Of a stretch of DNA of 64,000 nt, positions 53,208-61,826 are shown piece by piece. The position numbers and the translations under genes were made by a program. The number at the start of each line of letters is the position of its first letter. The stretch's first letter is position 1. The stretch lies in the NCBI RefSeq assembly GCF_002920895.1, contig NZ_PQVG01000001.1, positions 657,370 to 721,369 of the forward strand, in the 5' to 3' direction. The DNA is from Flavobacterium alvei (GTDB lineage Bacteria; Bacteroidota; Bacteroidia; Flavobacteriales; Flavobacteriaceae). Under the pieces are notes generated by a model. The model had not been told where the DNA came from. It saw only the letters and a list, made by a program, of their open reading frames with translations, and searched no databases.

Positions 53208-53783
53208 ATGCCTTTAATAATAGACAATCTCTCCAAACACATTACACTGACTCCGCAAGAGCAGGAACTCTTTTTGTCTAAAACTGAAATTCGTCAATAC
53301 AAAGCCAAAACCATTTTACTGAATGCTGGCGAGGTTTGTAAAACTTCTTATTTTGTAAATTCGGGTGTATTGCGCAGTTTCAACATCAATGATAATATTG
53401 TAGAACACGTTTTGAGTTTTGCCTGCACTGGCTGGTGGATTAGCGATATGTACAGTTTGCTTTCGCAAAAACCGGAAAATCTTTTCATTCAGGTTCTGGA
53501 AGATGCCGAAGTGGTTTTATTGTCTAAAGAAAATCAGGAAATGCTCTACCAAGAAATTCCTAAACTAGAACGCTTCTTCAGGATTTTAACCGAAAATTCA
53601 TTAGTGGCGCATCAGGAACGATTGATGGATAATTTGAGTTTAACCGCCGAGGAACGCTTCGAAAAATTCTGCAACAAACACCACGACTTAATCCAGAAAG
53701 TACCCCAAAAACAAATTGCTTCCTATCTGGGCGTGACTCCCGAATTTTTCAGCAAAATGAAAAGTAAAATGTTGCGAAAATAA
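53208..53783 (+). CDS. Crp/Fnr family transcriptional regulator
   Basis: 191 residues. The N-terminal cyclic-nucleotide-binding-type fold (about 15-120) includes KTILLNAGEVCKTSYFVNSG, PENLFIQVLEDAEVVLLS. The C-terminal HTH (PQKQIASYLGVTPEFFSKMK) ends abruptly at residue 191. It lacks the Fe-S Cys of Fnr and the cAMP contact residues are not obvious, so the ligand is unknown. It lies directly upstream of pirin; the palindrome that begins 4 nt after its stop codon is the likely binding site. Confidence 0.92.
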   Translation: MPLIIDNLSKHITLTPQEQELFLSKTEIRQYKAKTILLNAGEVCKTSYFVNSGVLRSFNINDNIVEHVLSFACTGWWISDMYSLLSQKPENLFIQVLEDAEVVLLSKENQEMLYQEIPKLERFFRILTENSLVAHQERLMDNLSLTAEERFEKFCNKHHDLIQKVPQKQIASYLGVTPEFFSKMKSKMLRK

Positions 53784-53786
53784 TTT

Positions 53787-53832
53787 CTTAATCTACATTA
53801 AGTGCCTTTTGCTCACATCGAGTGTATCTTTG
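53787..53832 (+). promoter_or_regulatory. Operator and -7 box for pirin
   Basis: Palindrome CTTAATCTACATTAAG at 53787-53802, then 22 nt, then TATCTTTG at 53825-53832. Same arrangement as upstream of yceI (55278-55323). The centre lies about -43 from the predicted start, a class II activator position. Confidence 0.72.
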
Positions 53833-53862
53833 TATAACCAAAAACAATTAAATTTACACATT

Positions 53863-54579
53863 ATGAAAACTACAGTTTTACACAAAGCAGATACAAGAGG
53901 ACACGCAGATCACGGATGGCTAAACGCCTACCACAGTTTTAGTTTTGCCAGCTGGTACAACCCGGATAGAATACAATTCGGAATGTTGCGCGTTTTAAAC
54001 GACGATACCGTGGCTGCCGGAATGGGTTTTGGAACACATCCACACGACAATATGGAAATTATTACCATTCCGTTGGAAGGCGATTTGGCCCACAAAGACA
54101 GTATGGGAAATGCCGCTACTATAAAAACTGGCGATGTACAGGTAATGAGTGCTGGAACCGGAATTCAACACTCCGAATTCAATCCAAATGCCGATCAGCG
54201 CACCAAACTTTTCCAGATTTGGGTATTCCCAAAATACAGAAATGTGGAACCTCGTTACCAACAAATCACATTGGATGTTGCGGAACAAAAAAATAATTTC
54301 GCCCAAATATTGTCTCCAAATCCTGACGATGCTGGAGTTTGGATTCATCAAGATGCTTGGTTTCATTTGGCCGATTTCGAAACTGGATTTGAAAAACAAT
54401 ACGAATTAAAAAAAGAAGGAAATGGACTTTATGCCTTTGTAATTTCGGGAACAATAACTATTGATGGTCATGAATTGGAAACCCGTGATGGTTTAGGTAT
54501 CGCCGATTTCAAAACTTTAGACATTAAAGCTTCTACTGATGCCAAATTTCTATTAATGGAAATTCCGATGAAACAATAA
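53863..54579 (+). CDS. Pirin family protein
   Basis: 238 residues from MKTTVLHKADTRGHADHGWL (an in-frame ATG 18 codons upstream lies before the -7 box). Bicupin fold. Metal-site motifs: MGFGTHPHDNMEIITIPLEG and GTGIQHSEFNPN, which supply the three His and one Glu. Bacterial pirins include quercetin dioxygenase-like enzymes; the biological role is mostly unknown. Driven by the Crp-type operator. Confidence 0.93.
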   Translation: MKTTVLHKADTRGHADHGWLNAYHSFSFASWYNPDRIQFGMLRVLNDDTVAAGMGFGTHPHDNMEIITIPLEGDLAHKDSMGNAATIKTGDVQVMSAGTGIQHSEFNPNADQRTKLFQIWVFPKYRNVEPRYQQITLDVAEQKNNFAQILSPNPDDAGVWIHQDAWFHLADFETGFEKQYELKKEGNGLYAFVISGTITIDGHELETRDGLGIADFKTLDIKASTDAKFLLMEIPMKQ

Positions 54580-54590
54580 TTTAAAAAGGG

Positions 54591-54681
54591 TTCTAAGATT
54601 CTGAGTTACTAAGTAAAAAAGGCATATTTAAAAATTCAGGATCTAAAAAACTTTGAAACTCAGCGCCTCAGTAACTTAGAA
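54591..54681. repeat. Imperfect inverted repeat between pirin and GNAT genes
   Basis: TTCTAAGATTCTGAG on the left mirrors CTCAGTAACTTAGAA on the right with mismatches. A low-complexity element of the CTAAGTTACTGAG kind, seen often between genes in this group. Confidence 0.5.
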
Positions 54682-54691
54682 ACTAAAAAAA

Positions 54692-54976
54692 ATGAACGAA
54701 GAAGTAAAATTGGAAATAAACGACAGAAAAGGTTTTTTCCATATCGATATTAACGGCAAGACTGAAGGCAAAATGACTTTCGTTTTTGCAGGCCCTGATA
54801 AAATTATCATAGATCATACCGAAGTAAACGAAGGCAACAACGGCAAAGGTTTTGGCAAAAAAATGGTAGCCAAAGCCGTAGAATATGCCCGAGAAAAAGG
54901 CATTAAGATTATTCCGCTTTGTCCTTTTGCCAAAAAAGTGTTTGATAAAACTCCCGAATTCAGGGACGTTTTATAA
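54692..54976 (+). CDS. GNAT-type N-acetyltransferase, YjdJ-like
   Basis: 94 residues, short GNAT family member: HTEVNEGNNGKGFGKKMVAK is the acetyl-CoA loop, followed by ARGKIKIIPLCPFAK-like IKIIPLCPFAKKVFDKTPEF, the conserved end of the YjdJ/N-acetyltransferase group. It sits 18 nt upstream of the YjdI-type gene, a pairing known in other bacteria. Substrate unknown. Confidence 0.88.
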   Translation: MNEEVKLEINDRKGFFHIDINGKTEGKMTFVFAGPDKIIIDHTEVNEGNNGKGFGKKMVAKAVEYAREKGIKIIPLCPFAKKVFDKTPEFRDVL

Positions 54977-54993
54977 ACTTAAATTCAAAAATT

Positions 54994-55218
54994 ATGAATC
55001 CTAACGATATCCAAAAAGAATATACCAACGGCGAAGTGACCGTGGTATGGCAATCCGGCAAATGCATTCATTCTGCCAATTGCGTTAGAAACAATCCCGA
55101 CGTTTTTCATCCCAAAGAAAAACCTTGGATAAAAATTGATGGCTCATCTACGGACAAAATCATCGAAACTGTGCAAAAATGCCCGTCAGGCGCTTTGACA
55201 TTCTACAAAAACGAATAA
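54994..55218 (+). CDS. YjdI-type (4Fe-4S) mono-cluster protein (DUF1271)
   Basis: 74 residues. DUF1271: NGEVTVVWQSGKCIHSANCV, then NNPDVFHPKEKPWIKIDG and VQKCPSGALTFYKN. The three Cys that frame the cluster are present (CIHSAN-C, and C in KCPSGA). Redox or repair partner of the GNAT protein is unproven. A terminator follows. Confidence 0.9.
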   Translation: MNPNDIQKEYTNGEVTVVWQSGKCIHSANCVRNNPDVFHPKEKPWIKIDGSSTDKIIETVQKCPSGALTFYKNE

Positions 55219-55238
55219 AACACAAAACCCATTCATTT

Positions 55239-55273
55239 AAAAACCGGAAAACTAAATTAGTTCTCCGGTTTTT
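55239..55273 (+). terminator. Terminator after the YjdI-type gene
   Basis: AAAAACCGGA (55239-55248) pairs with TCCGGTTTTT (55264-55273), with an inner AACTAA/TTAGTT stem. Confidence 0.85.
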
Positions 55274-55277
55274 CGTT

Positions 55278-55323
55278 CTTAATCTAGGTTAAGTGCTCCA
55301 TCGGTAGTGCCGTCGTAAATTTG
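55278..55323 (+). promoter_or_regulatory. Operator and -7 box for yceI
   Basis: Palindrome CTTAATCTAGGTTAAG at 55278-55293, 22 nt, then TAAATTTG at 55316-55323. Same arms and same spacing as at the pirin promoter. Confidence 0.72.
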
Positions 55324-55361
55324 CCTTATCAAAATAAAACAACAATTAAAAAATAAAAATT

Positions 55362-55847
55362 ATGGCAACTACAAAATGGGCAATTGACCCGACACACTCA
55401 GAAATTGGTTTTAAAGTTAAACATATGATGTTTACCAACGTTTCAGGAAAATTTGGCACTTATGATGCAACTATCGCCACAGAAGATGACAACTTCGAAA
55501 ATGCAAGTTTCGAATTCTCGGCAGATATCGATTCTATCAGCACCAACAACACTGATAGAGACAATCACTTGAAAAGCGGCGATTTTTTTGACGCAGAAAA
55601 CCATCCAAAACTAACTTTCAAAGCCACTTCTTTTGCCAAAGATGGCGATGATTATGAATTGACTGGCGATTTGACTTTAAGAGGTGTAACCAAATCGGTA
55701 AAATTCCCTACTGAATTCAGCGGATTGATGAAAGATCCTTGGGGAAACACCAAAGCAGGATTGAATATTTTGGGTAAAATAAACCGTAAAGACTGGGGAT
55801 TGAACTGGAACTCGGCTTTAGAAACTGGTGGCGTTTTAGTCGGCTAA
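55362..55847 (+). CDS. YceI family protein
   Basis: 161 residues, lipocalin-like beta-barrel that binds isoprenoid-type lipids in known members. Family motifs: WAIDPTHSEIGFKVKHMMF, NTDRDNHLKSGDFFDAENHP and LTLRGVTKSVKFP, WGNTKAGLNILGKINRKDWG. No signal peptide, so it appears cytoplasmic, unlike many YceI proteins. Likely controlled by the Crp operator. Confidence 0.94.
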   Translation: MATTKWAIDPTHSEIGFKVKHMMFTNVSGKFGTYDATIATEDDNFENASFEFSADIDSISTNNTDRDNHLKSGDFFDAENHPKLTFKATSFAKDGDDYELTGDLTLRGVTKSVKFPTEFSGLMKDPWGNTKAGLNILGKINRKDWGLNWNSALETGGVLVG

Positions 55848-55908
55848 GAAGTAAAAATGAATATCGAATTGCAGTTGATAAAACTATAAATCAATTTTAA
55901 TCAAAGAC

Positions 55909-55946
55909 AAACGGCTAAATTTCACAATGAAGTTTAGCCGTTTTGC
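55909..55946 (+). terminator. Terminator after yceI
   Basis: AAACGGCTAAA (55909-55919) pairs with TTTAGCCGTTT (55933-55943), then T. Confidence 0.88.
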
Positions 55947-55984
55947 TTTCGTTTTATCTTTTCAAATAAATCCTAAAAAAGTAC

Positions 55985-55992
55985 TATTTTTG
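55985..55992 (+). promoter_or_regulatory. -7 box for fabD
   Basis: TATTTTTG; its end is 70 nt upstream of ATG 56063. Confidence 0.55.
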
Positions 55993-56062
55993 CAAACGGT
56001 TTTTAGTTTCCTCTTGGAGAAAACTTTAAACTTTTAAACCTTAAACTTTTAAACTAAAATAG

Positions 56063-56935
56063 ATGAAAGCATACGTATTTCCGGGTCAAGGCGCACAATT
56101 CATAGGAATGGGTAAAGACTTATACGAAAACTCGGCATTAGCCAAAGAATTATTCGAAAAAGCCAATGAAATCTTAGGTTTCCGCATTACCGACATTATG
56201 TTTGAAGGCACTGCCGAAGAATTGAAAGAAACCAAAGTAACCCAACCGGCTGTTTTCTTGCACTCGGTAATTTTGGCCAAAACCTTGGAAGATTTCAAAC
56301 CAGAAATGGTGGCAGGACACTCTTTGGGCGAATTTTCAGCCTTGGTTGCCAATGGCGTTTTGTCTTTTGAAGACGGATTGAAATTGGTTTCACAAAGAGC
56401 TTTGGCAATGCAAAAAGCCTGCGAAATCAAACCTTCGACTATGGCTGCCGTTTTAGCTTTAGCAGATAACGTTGTTGAAGAAGTTTGCGCTTCTATCGAC
56501 GGAATTGTGGTTGCTGCCAATTACAACTGTCCAGGTCAATTAGTGATTTCGGGAGAATTATCGGCAGTAGAAAAAGCTTGCGAAGCATTGAAAGCCGCTG
56601 GTGCCAAAAGAGCTTTAATTTTGCCAGTTGGTGGTGGTTTTCACTCGCCAATGATGGAACCTGCAAGAGAAGAATTGGCAGCAGCCATTGAATCTACTAC
56701 ATTCTCTACTCCTATTTGCCCAGTATATCAAAACGTAACTGCAACTGCGGTTTCTGATGCAAACGAAATCAAGAAAAACTTGATCATACAATTGACCGCT
56801 CCTGTAAAATGGACACAGTCTGTACAACAAATGATTGCTGATGGAGCAACTTTGTTTACCGAAGTGGGTCCTGGAAAAGTTTTGACTGGATTAATTGGAA
56901 AAATCAATAAAGAAGCTGCAACGGCAAATGCTTAA
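56063..56935 (+). CDS. fabD: Malonyl-CoA:ACP transacylase
   Basis: Loads malonyl units on acyl carrier protein for fatty acid synthesis. 290 residues: FPGQGAQFIGMGKDLYE at the N-terminus, the nucleophile Ser87 in AGHSLGEFSAL, and LPVGGGFHSPMM with the catalytic His. Complete and normal in length. A terminator follows. Confidence 0.97.
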   Translation: MKAYVFPGQGAQFIGMGKDLYENSALAKELFEKANEILGFRITDIMFEGTAEELKETKVTQPAVFLHSVILAKTLEDFKPEMVAGHSLGEFSALVANGVLSFEDGLKLVSQRALAMQKACEIKPSTMAAVLALADNVVEEVCASIDGIVVAANYNCPGQLVISGELSAVEKACEALKAAGAKRALILPVGGGFHSPMMEPAREELAAAIESTTFSTPICPVYQNVTATAVSDANEIKKNLIIQLTAPVKWTQSVQQMIADGATLFTEVGPGKVLTGLIGKINKEAATANA

Positions 56936-56965
56936 AAAATTCAGATTGCAGAAGGCAGATTTCAG

Positions 56966-57000
56966 AATCCTCATAAACTTATGTTTGTGGGGATTTTTTG
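56966..57000 (+). terminator. Terminator after fabD
   Basis: AATCCTCA pairs with TGGGGATT (one G-T pair) and a run of T follows. Confidence 0.75.
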
Positions 57001-57031
57001 TTTTCCTAAAATACTGCCTTTTGTGATTGTC

Positions 57032-57721
57032 TTAATTTTTATAGTATTCGTCTATTTTATACTTTTTAATTGTAGTTTTCCATTTATTCTTAATCAATTC
57101 TTTCGCCGTTACTTTAACAACTTCTCCGTCAGTAGCATCTTCTTCAAATATACATACCAACTTTAACCCTTTCTTCGGTTCAACTATATATTCTGATTTT
57201 TTATGCCAACAACAACCAGATTTGGAATAAGTAATTATTCTATTTCTTTTACTATCGGTTTCAAACATTCCTAAATTTTCTGAAGCAAGTTTAGTTAATT
57301 CATCACTAAGGAAAAACTTTGTTTTTGAAACGTTACTGACATAAACATCGTATGAAGGCCCACCATAACTGCTATTATTTCCATTTCTAATTGCTAAATC
57401 TTCGGTTCCATCAAAGTTGAAATCATCAAAAATTAATGGACTTTGTTCATCATAGAGTTGTATAATATTTACAGTAGGATTTTGATTTTTATCAAAGTAA
57501 AAATATAAATTTTTAGAAGTAAAAGTTTGAACTATTTTTTTAGTTACTTTATTAATTAATTTAACAACTCCATTACCTTCACAATTTTCTTTAAAACAAT
57601 TTTCTACATTAATTTCTACATCAAATATCTTTGAACCATTTTTAATTTCAAATCTATTTTGTCCAAAGGAAAAACTAAAAAGAAAAAACAATAATAGAAA
57701 ATAGATAAACGACAATTTCAT
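57032..57721 (-). CDS. XAC2610-like exported protein
   Basis: 229 residues with signal peptide (FLLLFFLFSFSFGQ). The pattern PLIFDDFNFDGTEDLAIRNG and GGPSYDVYVSN is that of XAC2610-related proteins, which have an FG-GAP-like calcium loop (DFNFDGTED). It also has CCWHKKSEYIV. Role unknown. It converges on fabD. Confidence 0.75.
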   Translation of the reverse strand: MKLSFIYFLLLFFLFSFSFGQNRFEIKNGSKIFDVEINVENCFKENCEGNGVVKLINKVTKKIVQTFTSKNLYFYFDKNQNPTVNIIQLYDEQSPLIFDDFNFDGTEDLAIRNGNNSSYGGPSYDVYVSNVSKTKFFLSDELTKLASENLGMFETDSKRNRIITYSKSGCCWHKKSEYIVEPKKGLKLVCIFEEDATDGEVVKVTAKELIKNKWKTTIKKYKIDEYYKN

Positions 57722-57804
57722 TGATAACGAGTTTTTTTATAAAGCAACAAACTTTGACAGTTTAGTTTTTTTTTTACTGAACACTAAAAACTGAAAACTG
57801 ATTA

Positions 57805-58818
57805 CTAACTCCTAACCTTCTGTTCCCATTTCCAGGCGCTTTCTATGGCTTGATCTAATGTTGATTGCGCTGTCCATCCCAGAACATTGTTCGCTTTATC
57901 GGTATTAGCATAAGCAGAAATAACATCGCCTTCTCTTCGAGGCACAATTTTATAAGGTAGTTTTTGTCCGCTCACTTTTTCGAAAGAATGAATCACTTCT
58001 AAAACCGAACTTCCGGTTCCTGTTCCCAAGTTAAAAATCTCGATTTTCTCCAAATTCTTTTTTTCCAATAAGCGTTGCATCGCGATGACGTGGGCTTTCG
58101 CCAAATCGACTACGTGAATATAATCGCGAATACAAGTTCCGTCTGGCGTAGGATAATCACCTCCAAAAACGGATAATTCTTGTCGCAAACCAAATCCAGT
58201 TTGTGTGATAAAAGGCACTAAATTCTGCGGCACTCCCAAAGGCAATTCGCCAATTTCTGCTGATGGATGCGCTCCAATCGGGTTGAAATAACGCAACAAA
58301 ATCGCATTAATATTGGTTACTTTAGCTGTATCTGTTATGATTTCCTCTCCTATTTGCTTGGTATTCCCGTAAGGAGACATTGCGGTTTGAATGGATGCGT
58401 TTTCAGTAATGGGCATCACTTCGGCTTGACCATAAACCGTGCAAGAGGAACTAAAAATAAAGCTTGCCTCTGATTTTTGTTGCAATTCTTGCAGCAAATA
58501 AACCAACGTATTAATATTATTTTCATAATATAACAACGGATTTCCAACGCTTTCGCCCACTGCTTTCGAAGCTGCAAAATGAATCACTCCCGAAATATCT
58601 TGATGCTTTTTGAAAAATTCCTGAACTTTTGCTTTCTCACGCAAATCCAACTTTTCGAATTCTGGTGTTTTGTTCGTGATGGCAGTAATTCCTTTTAAAA
58701 CATCTTCTGATGAATTGGATAAATCATCAATAATCACTACATCAAAACCTTGATTTTGCAATTCAACTACGGTATGCGAACCGATAAAACCCAATCCTCC
58801 TGTTACTAGTATTTTCAT
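57805..58818 (-). CDS. galE: UDP-glucose 4-epimerase
   Basis: SDR enzyme, 337 residues. NAD loop GGLGFIGSHT at 7-16, catalytic SSSCTVYG near 123-130 and the Y150-x3-K154 pair (SPYGNTKQ). It supplies UDP-galactose for polysaccharide synthesis. It is the third gene of a minus-strand run with the NTF2-like and DegT genes (gaps of 8 and 7 nt). Confidence 0.96.
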   Translation of the reverse strand: MKILVTGGLGFIGSHTVVELQNQGFDVVIIDDLSNSSEDVLKGITAITNKTPEFEKLDLREKAKVQEFFKKHQDISGVIHFAASKAVGESVGNPLLYYENNINTLVYLLQELQQKSEASFIFSSSCTVYGQAEVMPITENASIQTAMSPYGNTKQIGEEIITDTAKVTNINAILLRYFNPIGAHPSAEIGELPLGVPQNLVPFITQTGFGLRQELSVFGGDYPTPDGTCIRDYIHVVDLAKAHVIAMQRLLEKKNLEKIEIFNLGTGTGSSVLEVIHSFEKVSGQKLPYKIVPRREGDVISAYANTDKANNVLGWTAQSTLDQAIESAWKWEQKVRS

Positions 58819-58826
58819 ATTTATTT

Positions 58827-59267
58827 TTATGTTGTAGGTAATTTATATGCTTGTCTGGCAATGAGCAACCATTTGTTTTTTTGTTTTTGCCAAACTAGCA
58901 TTATACCAATTTTTATATCTTTATCCAATCCGCCATCTTTGGTGTGCGCTACTAAATTGTGACGAACAATCGCAGCATCTCCCACAATTTCAATAGTTTG
59001 ATTTTGAAACTCAATGGTCACAAAATCCGATTCTCCAGTAACGATTTTCTCTATAAAAGTAGCTTGATTCTGAATATTCCCACTGGAATGCCCGTAACTC
59101 AAACCAACAGAAGTCAACTCTTTCAATTTGGCTCCATCGGCATCAATCATTGCTTGACGCAAAGTTTCCACACGAGCGGCAACTGCTGTTTTGTCTTTAG
59201 AATTATTCTGTCCAAAAACAGAAAACTGGAATAAAACTACCACAAAGATTGTGAAAATATATTTCAT
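58827..59267 (-). CDS. NTF2-like (DUF4440) exported protein
   Basis: 146 residues with a signal peptide (IFVVVLFQFSVFGQ). The SnoaL/DUF4440 fold is visible in AKLKELTSVGLSYGHSSG, IVRHNLVAHTKDGG and IKIGIMLVWQKQKNKWLLIA. Enzymatic or binding role unknown. It lies between galE and the aminotransferase gene in one probable operon. Confidence 0.85.
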   Translation of the reverse strand: MKYIFTIFVVVLFQFSVFGQNNSKDKTAVAARVETLRQAMIDADGAKLKELTSVGLSYGHSSGNIQNQATFIEKIVTGESDFVTIEFQNQTIEIVGDAAIVRHNLVAHTKDGGLDKDIKIGIMLVWQKQKNKWLLIARQAYKLPTT

Positions 59268-59274
59268 CCTAAAT

Positions 59275-60405
59275 TTATTTTAAAAATTCTAAAACGCTAT
59301 CCGTAATAAATTTAATTTGTTCATCGTCTAATTCGGTGTGCATTGGCAAAGCTATCACTTCTTTTACCAATTGATTCGTCACTGGAAAATCTTCTTCTTT
59401 GTAACGAGCATCCGCATACGCTTTTTGCGAATGCAACGGAATTGGGTAATAAATGGCACAAGGAATTCCTTTGTCTTGCAAATGTTGCATCAAAGCATCA
59501 CGATCTGCATCTAAAATTCGCAACACATATTGATGAAAAACGTGGCAATCACATTGCTCACAAATGGTGGGTGCAATAATATTTTTATGCCCTTCAAAAG
59601 CCGCTGAATATTTTCTAGCTGCATTTTGACGTGCTACATTATATGAGTCAAGAAGTGGCAATTTAGCATTCAAAACCGCAGCTTGAATACTGTCTAAACG
59701 CGAATTAACTCCCACCACATCGTGATGGTAGCGTTCGTACATTCCGTGGTTTACAATTCCTCTAATTTTGTGAGCCAAGGCATCATCATTAGTAAAAATA
59801 GCTCCACCATCGCCATAACAACCTAAGTTTTTAGATGGGAAAAACGAAGTCGCCCCAACGTGGCCAATCGTTCCTGCTTTCTTTTTTGTTCCGTCAGCAA
59901 AAGTATAATTGGCTCCAATGGCTTGTGCATTATCTTCAATAACATACAGATTGTGTTCTTTAGCAATCGCCATTATCGCATCCATATTAACAGTACGACC
60001 AAATAAATGTACTGGCACAATGGCTTTGGTTTTTGGTGTAATCGCTTTTTTAATAGCCTCGATAGAAATATTCATATTCACCATATTCACATCGACCAAA
60101 ACTGGGGTTAATTGCAACAAAGCAATTACTTCTACAGTTGCAGCGAATGTAAAATCAGCAGTAATTACCTCATCTCCGGGTTTTAAATCCAGCCCCATCA
60201 TGGCAATTTGCAAAGCATCAGTTCCGTTAGCGCAAGGAATTACATGTTTTACGTCGAGATATTCTTCGAGATTTTTTTGAAATTGATGAACTTGTGGTCC
60301 GTTTATGTAAGTGTTGGTGTCGAGAACTTCTTGAATGGAAGTGTTTACGGTCTCTTTAATTTTATCATATTGACTTTTTAGGTCAACCATTTGCAATTTT
60401 TTCAT
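59275..60405 (-). CDS. DegT/DnrJ/EryC1/StrS sugar aminotransferase
   Basis: 376 residues from MKKLQMVDLKSQYDKIKETV. PLP enzyme that transaminates nucleotide-linked keto sugars. Motifs: IPCANGTDALQIAMMGLDLK, VIEDNAQAIGANY and the internal aldimine Lys in SFFPSKNLGCYGDGGAIFTN. Adjacent galE points to surface-polysaccharide sugar synthesis. The start is chosen since an ATG 11 codons upstream is weaker; M-VDLKSQ could also serve. Confidence 0.93.
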   Translation of the reverse strand: MKKLQMVDLKSQYDKIKETVNTSIQEVLDTNTYINGPQVHQFQKNLEEYLDVKHVIPCANGTDALQIAMMGLDLKPGDEVITADFTFAATVEVIALLQLTPVLVDVNMVNMNISIEAIKKAITPKTKAIVPVHLFGRTVNMDAIMAIAKEHNLYVIEDNAQAIGANYTFADGTKKKAGTIGHVGATSFFPSKNLGCYGDGGAIFTNDDALAHKIRGIVNHGMYERYHHDVVGVNSRLDSIQAAVLNAKLPLLDSYNVARQNAARKYSAAFEGHKNIIAPTICEQCDCHVFHQYVLRILDADRDALMQHLQDKGIPCAIYYPIPLHSQKAYADARYKEEDFPVTNQLVKEVIALPMHTELDDEQIKFITDSVLEFLK

Positions 60406-60484
60406 TTTAATCTTTTGTTTAAAGTTCATTCCAAACAAAGTTTTACCAAGATTTCATTAAACCTGACTTGTTTAAAATTCAGAA

Positions 60485-60492
60485 CAAAAATA
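60485..60492 (-). promoter_or_regulatory. -7 box for the aminotransferase operon
   Basis: TATTTTTG on the minus strand, about 80 nt upstream of ATG 60405. Confidence 0.55.
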
Positions 60493-60535
60493 GGGATTTT
60501 AGGAGAATGATTTTATAGATGTTTAAAAGAAAACG

Positions 60536-60543
60536 TATTTTTG
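60536..60543 (+). promoter_or_regulatory. -7 box for waaA
   Basis: TATTTTTG; its end is 18 nt upstream of ATG 60562. It diverges from the aminotransferase promoter. Confidence 0.6.
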
Positions 60544-60561
60544 CCACAGAAATTTTTCAAT

Positions 60562-61797
60562 ATGCTATTTCTCTACAACATTATTGTTCAAATTGCGAAT
60601 TTTTCATTAAAAATCATCGCTACATTCAGTCCAAAAATCAAACTTTTTGTCGATGGCCGCAAGCCTGTTTTTGACATTTTAAAAGACAAAATCAAACCAA
60701 CCGATAAAACGATTTGGTTTCACGCTGCTTCTCTTGGCGAATATGAACAAGGTTTGCCAGTAATTGAAAAAATAAAAGAAAAATTCCCCAGTCATAAAAT
60801 CGTGGTTACTTTTTTCTCGCCTTCGGGTTATGAGGTTCGGAAAAACAATACGGTTGCAGATGTTACCGTGTATTTACCTTTGGACACCCAAAAAAATGCG
60901 CAACAATTTCTTAAACTCGTTCATCCTGAAATGGCTTTTTTCATCAAATATGAATATTGGCCGAATTATTTGAACGAAGTTCGAAAAATAAAAACCCCTA
61001 CTTATTTGATTTCTGGAATTTTTAGAGAAAAGCAAATGTTCTTCAAATGGTATGGCAGATTTTACAGAAAAGCATTAGACACCTTCACTTACTTTTTTGT
61101 ACAAAATGAAAGTTCTAAAAAACTGTTGTTGCAATTAGGCAAAGCCAATGTAGCCGTTTCTGGTGACACCCGTTTTGATCGAGTGGCCGCTATTTTAGAA
61201 AAAGACAATTCTCTAGATTTTATTGAAGCCTTCAAAAACGATACCTTAACAATTGTAGTTGGAAGTTCTTGGCCAAAAGATGAAAATTTATTGGTTGATT
61301 TCATCAATCAAACTTCCGAAAACGTTAAGTTTATCATTGCACCACACAATATTAAAAGCGAGCAAATTCAAGAATTGAAAAATTCCATTTCGAAAAAAGT
61401 GGTATTGTTTTCTGAAAAAGAAACTAAAAATCTAGCCGATTTTGATGTATTCATCATCGACACCATCGGAATTTTGACCAAAATTTACAGCTATGCCGAC
61501 ATTGCTTATGTGGGTGGCGGTTTTGGCAATCCAGGCGTTCATAATATTTTGGAACCAGCCACTTTTGGAGTTCCAATTGTGATTGGTTCTAATTTTTCTC
61601 ATTTTGCCGAAGCCACAGCATTGGTCAATATGGAAGGCTGCATTTCTATTGCCAATAAAAACGAACTTCTTGACGCTTTTTCTAATTTGATTCGAAATGA
61701 CGACATCCGAAACGAAAAAGGTCACATTTGCAGCACTTTCGTTCAGATGAACAAAGGAGCAACCAACATTATTTTAAAACAAATTTTAAACGATTGA
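60562..61797 (+). CDS. waaA: 3-deoxy-D-manno-octulosonic acid (Kdo) transferase
   Basis: Transfers Kdo to lipid A precursor at the inner membrane. 411 residues from MLFLYNIIVQIANFSLKII, which is the membrane anchor; an earlier TTG lies in the promoter. Motifs: FHAASLGEYEQGLPVIE, VTFFSPSGYEVRKN, and the C-terminal VGGGFGNPGVHNILEPATFG, VPIVIGSNFSHFAEA. The S46 peptidase gene starts right after its stop. Confidence 0.95.
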   Translation: MLFLYNIIVQIANFSLKIIATFSPKIKLFVDGRKPVFDILKDKIKPTDKTIWFHAASLGEYEQGLPVIEKIKEKFPSHKIVVTFFSPSGYEVRKNNTVADVTVYLPLDTQKNAQQFLKLVHPEMAFFIKYEYWPNYLNEVRKIKTPTYLISGIFREKQMFFKWYGRFYRKALDTFTYFFVQNESSKKLLLQLGKANVAVSGDTRFDRVAAILEKDNSLDFIEAFKNDTLTIVVGSSWPKDENLLVDFINQTSENVKFIIAPHNIKSEQIQELKNSISKKVVLFSEKETKNLADFDVFIIDTIGILTKIYSYADIAYVGGGFGNPGVHNILEPATFGVPIVIGSNFSHFAEATALVNMEGCISIANKNELLDAFSNLIRNDDIRNEKGHICSTFVQMNKGATNIILKQILND

Positions 61798-61826
61798 AAA
61801 TGAAATTACAGTCCAAATCAATTACA

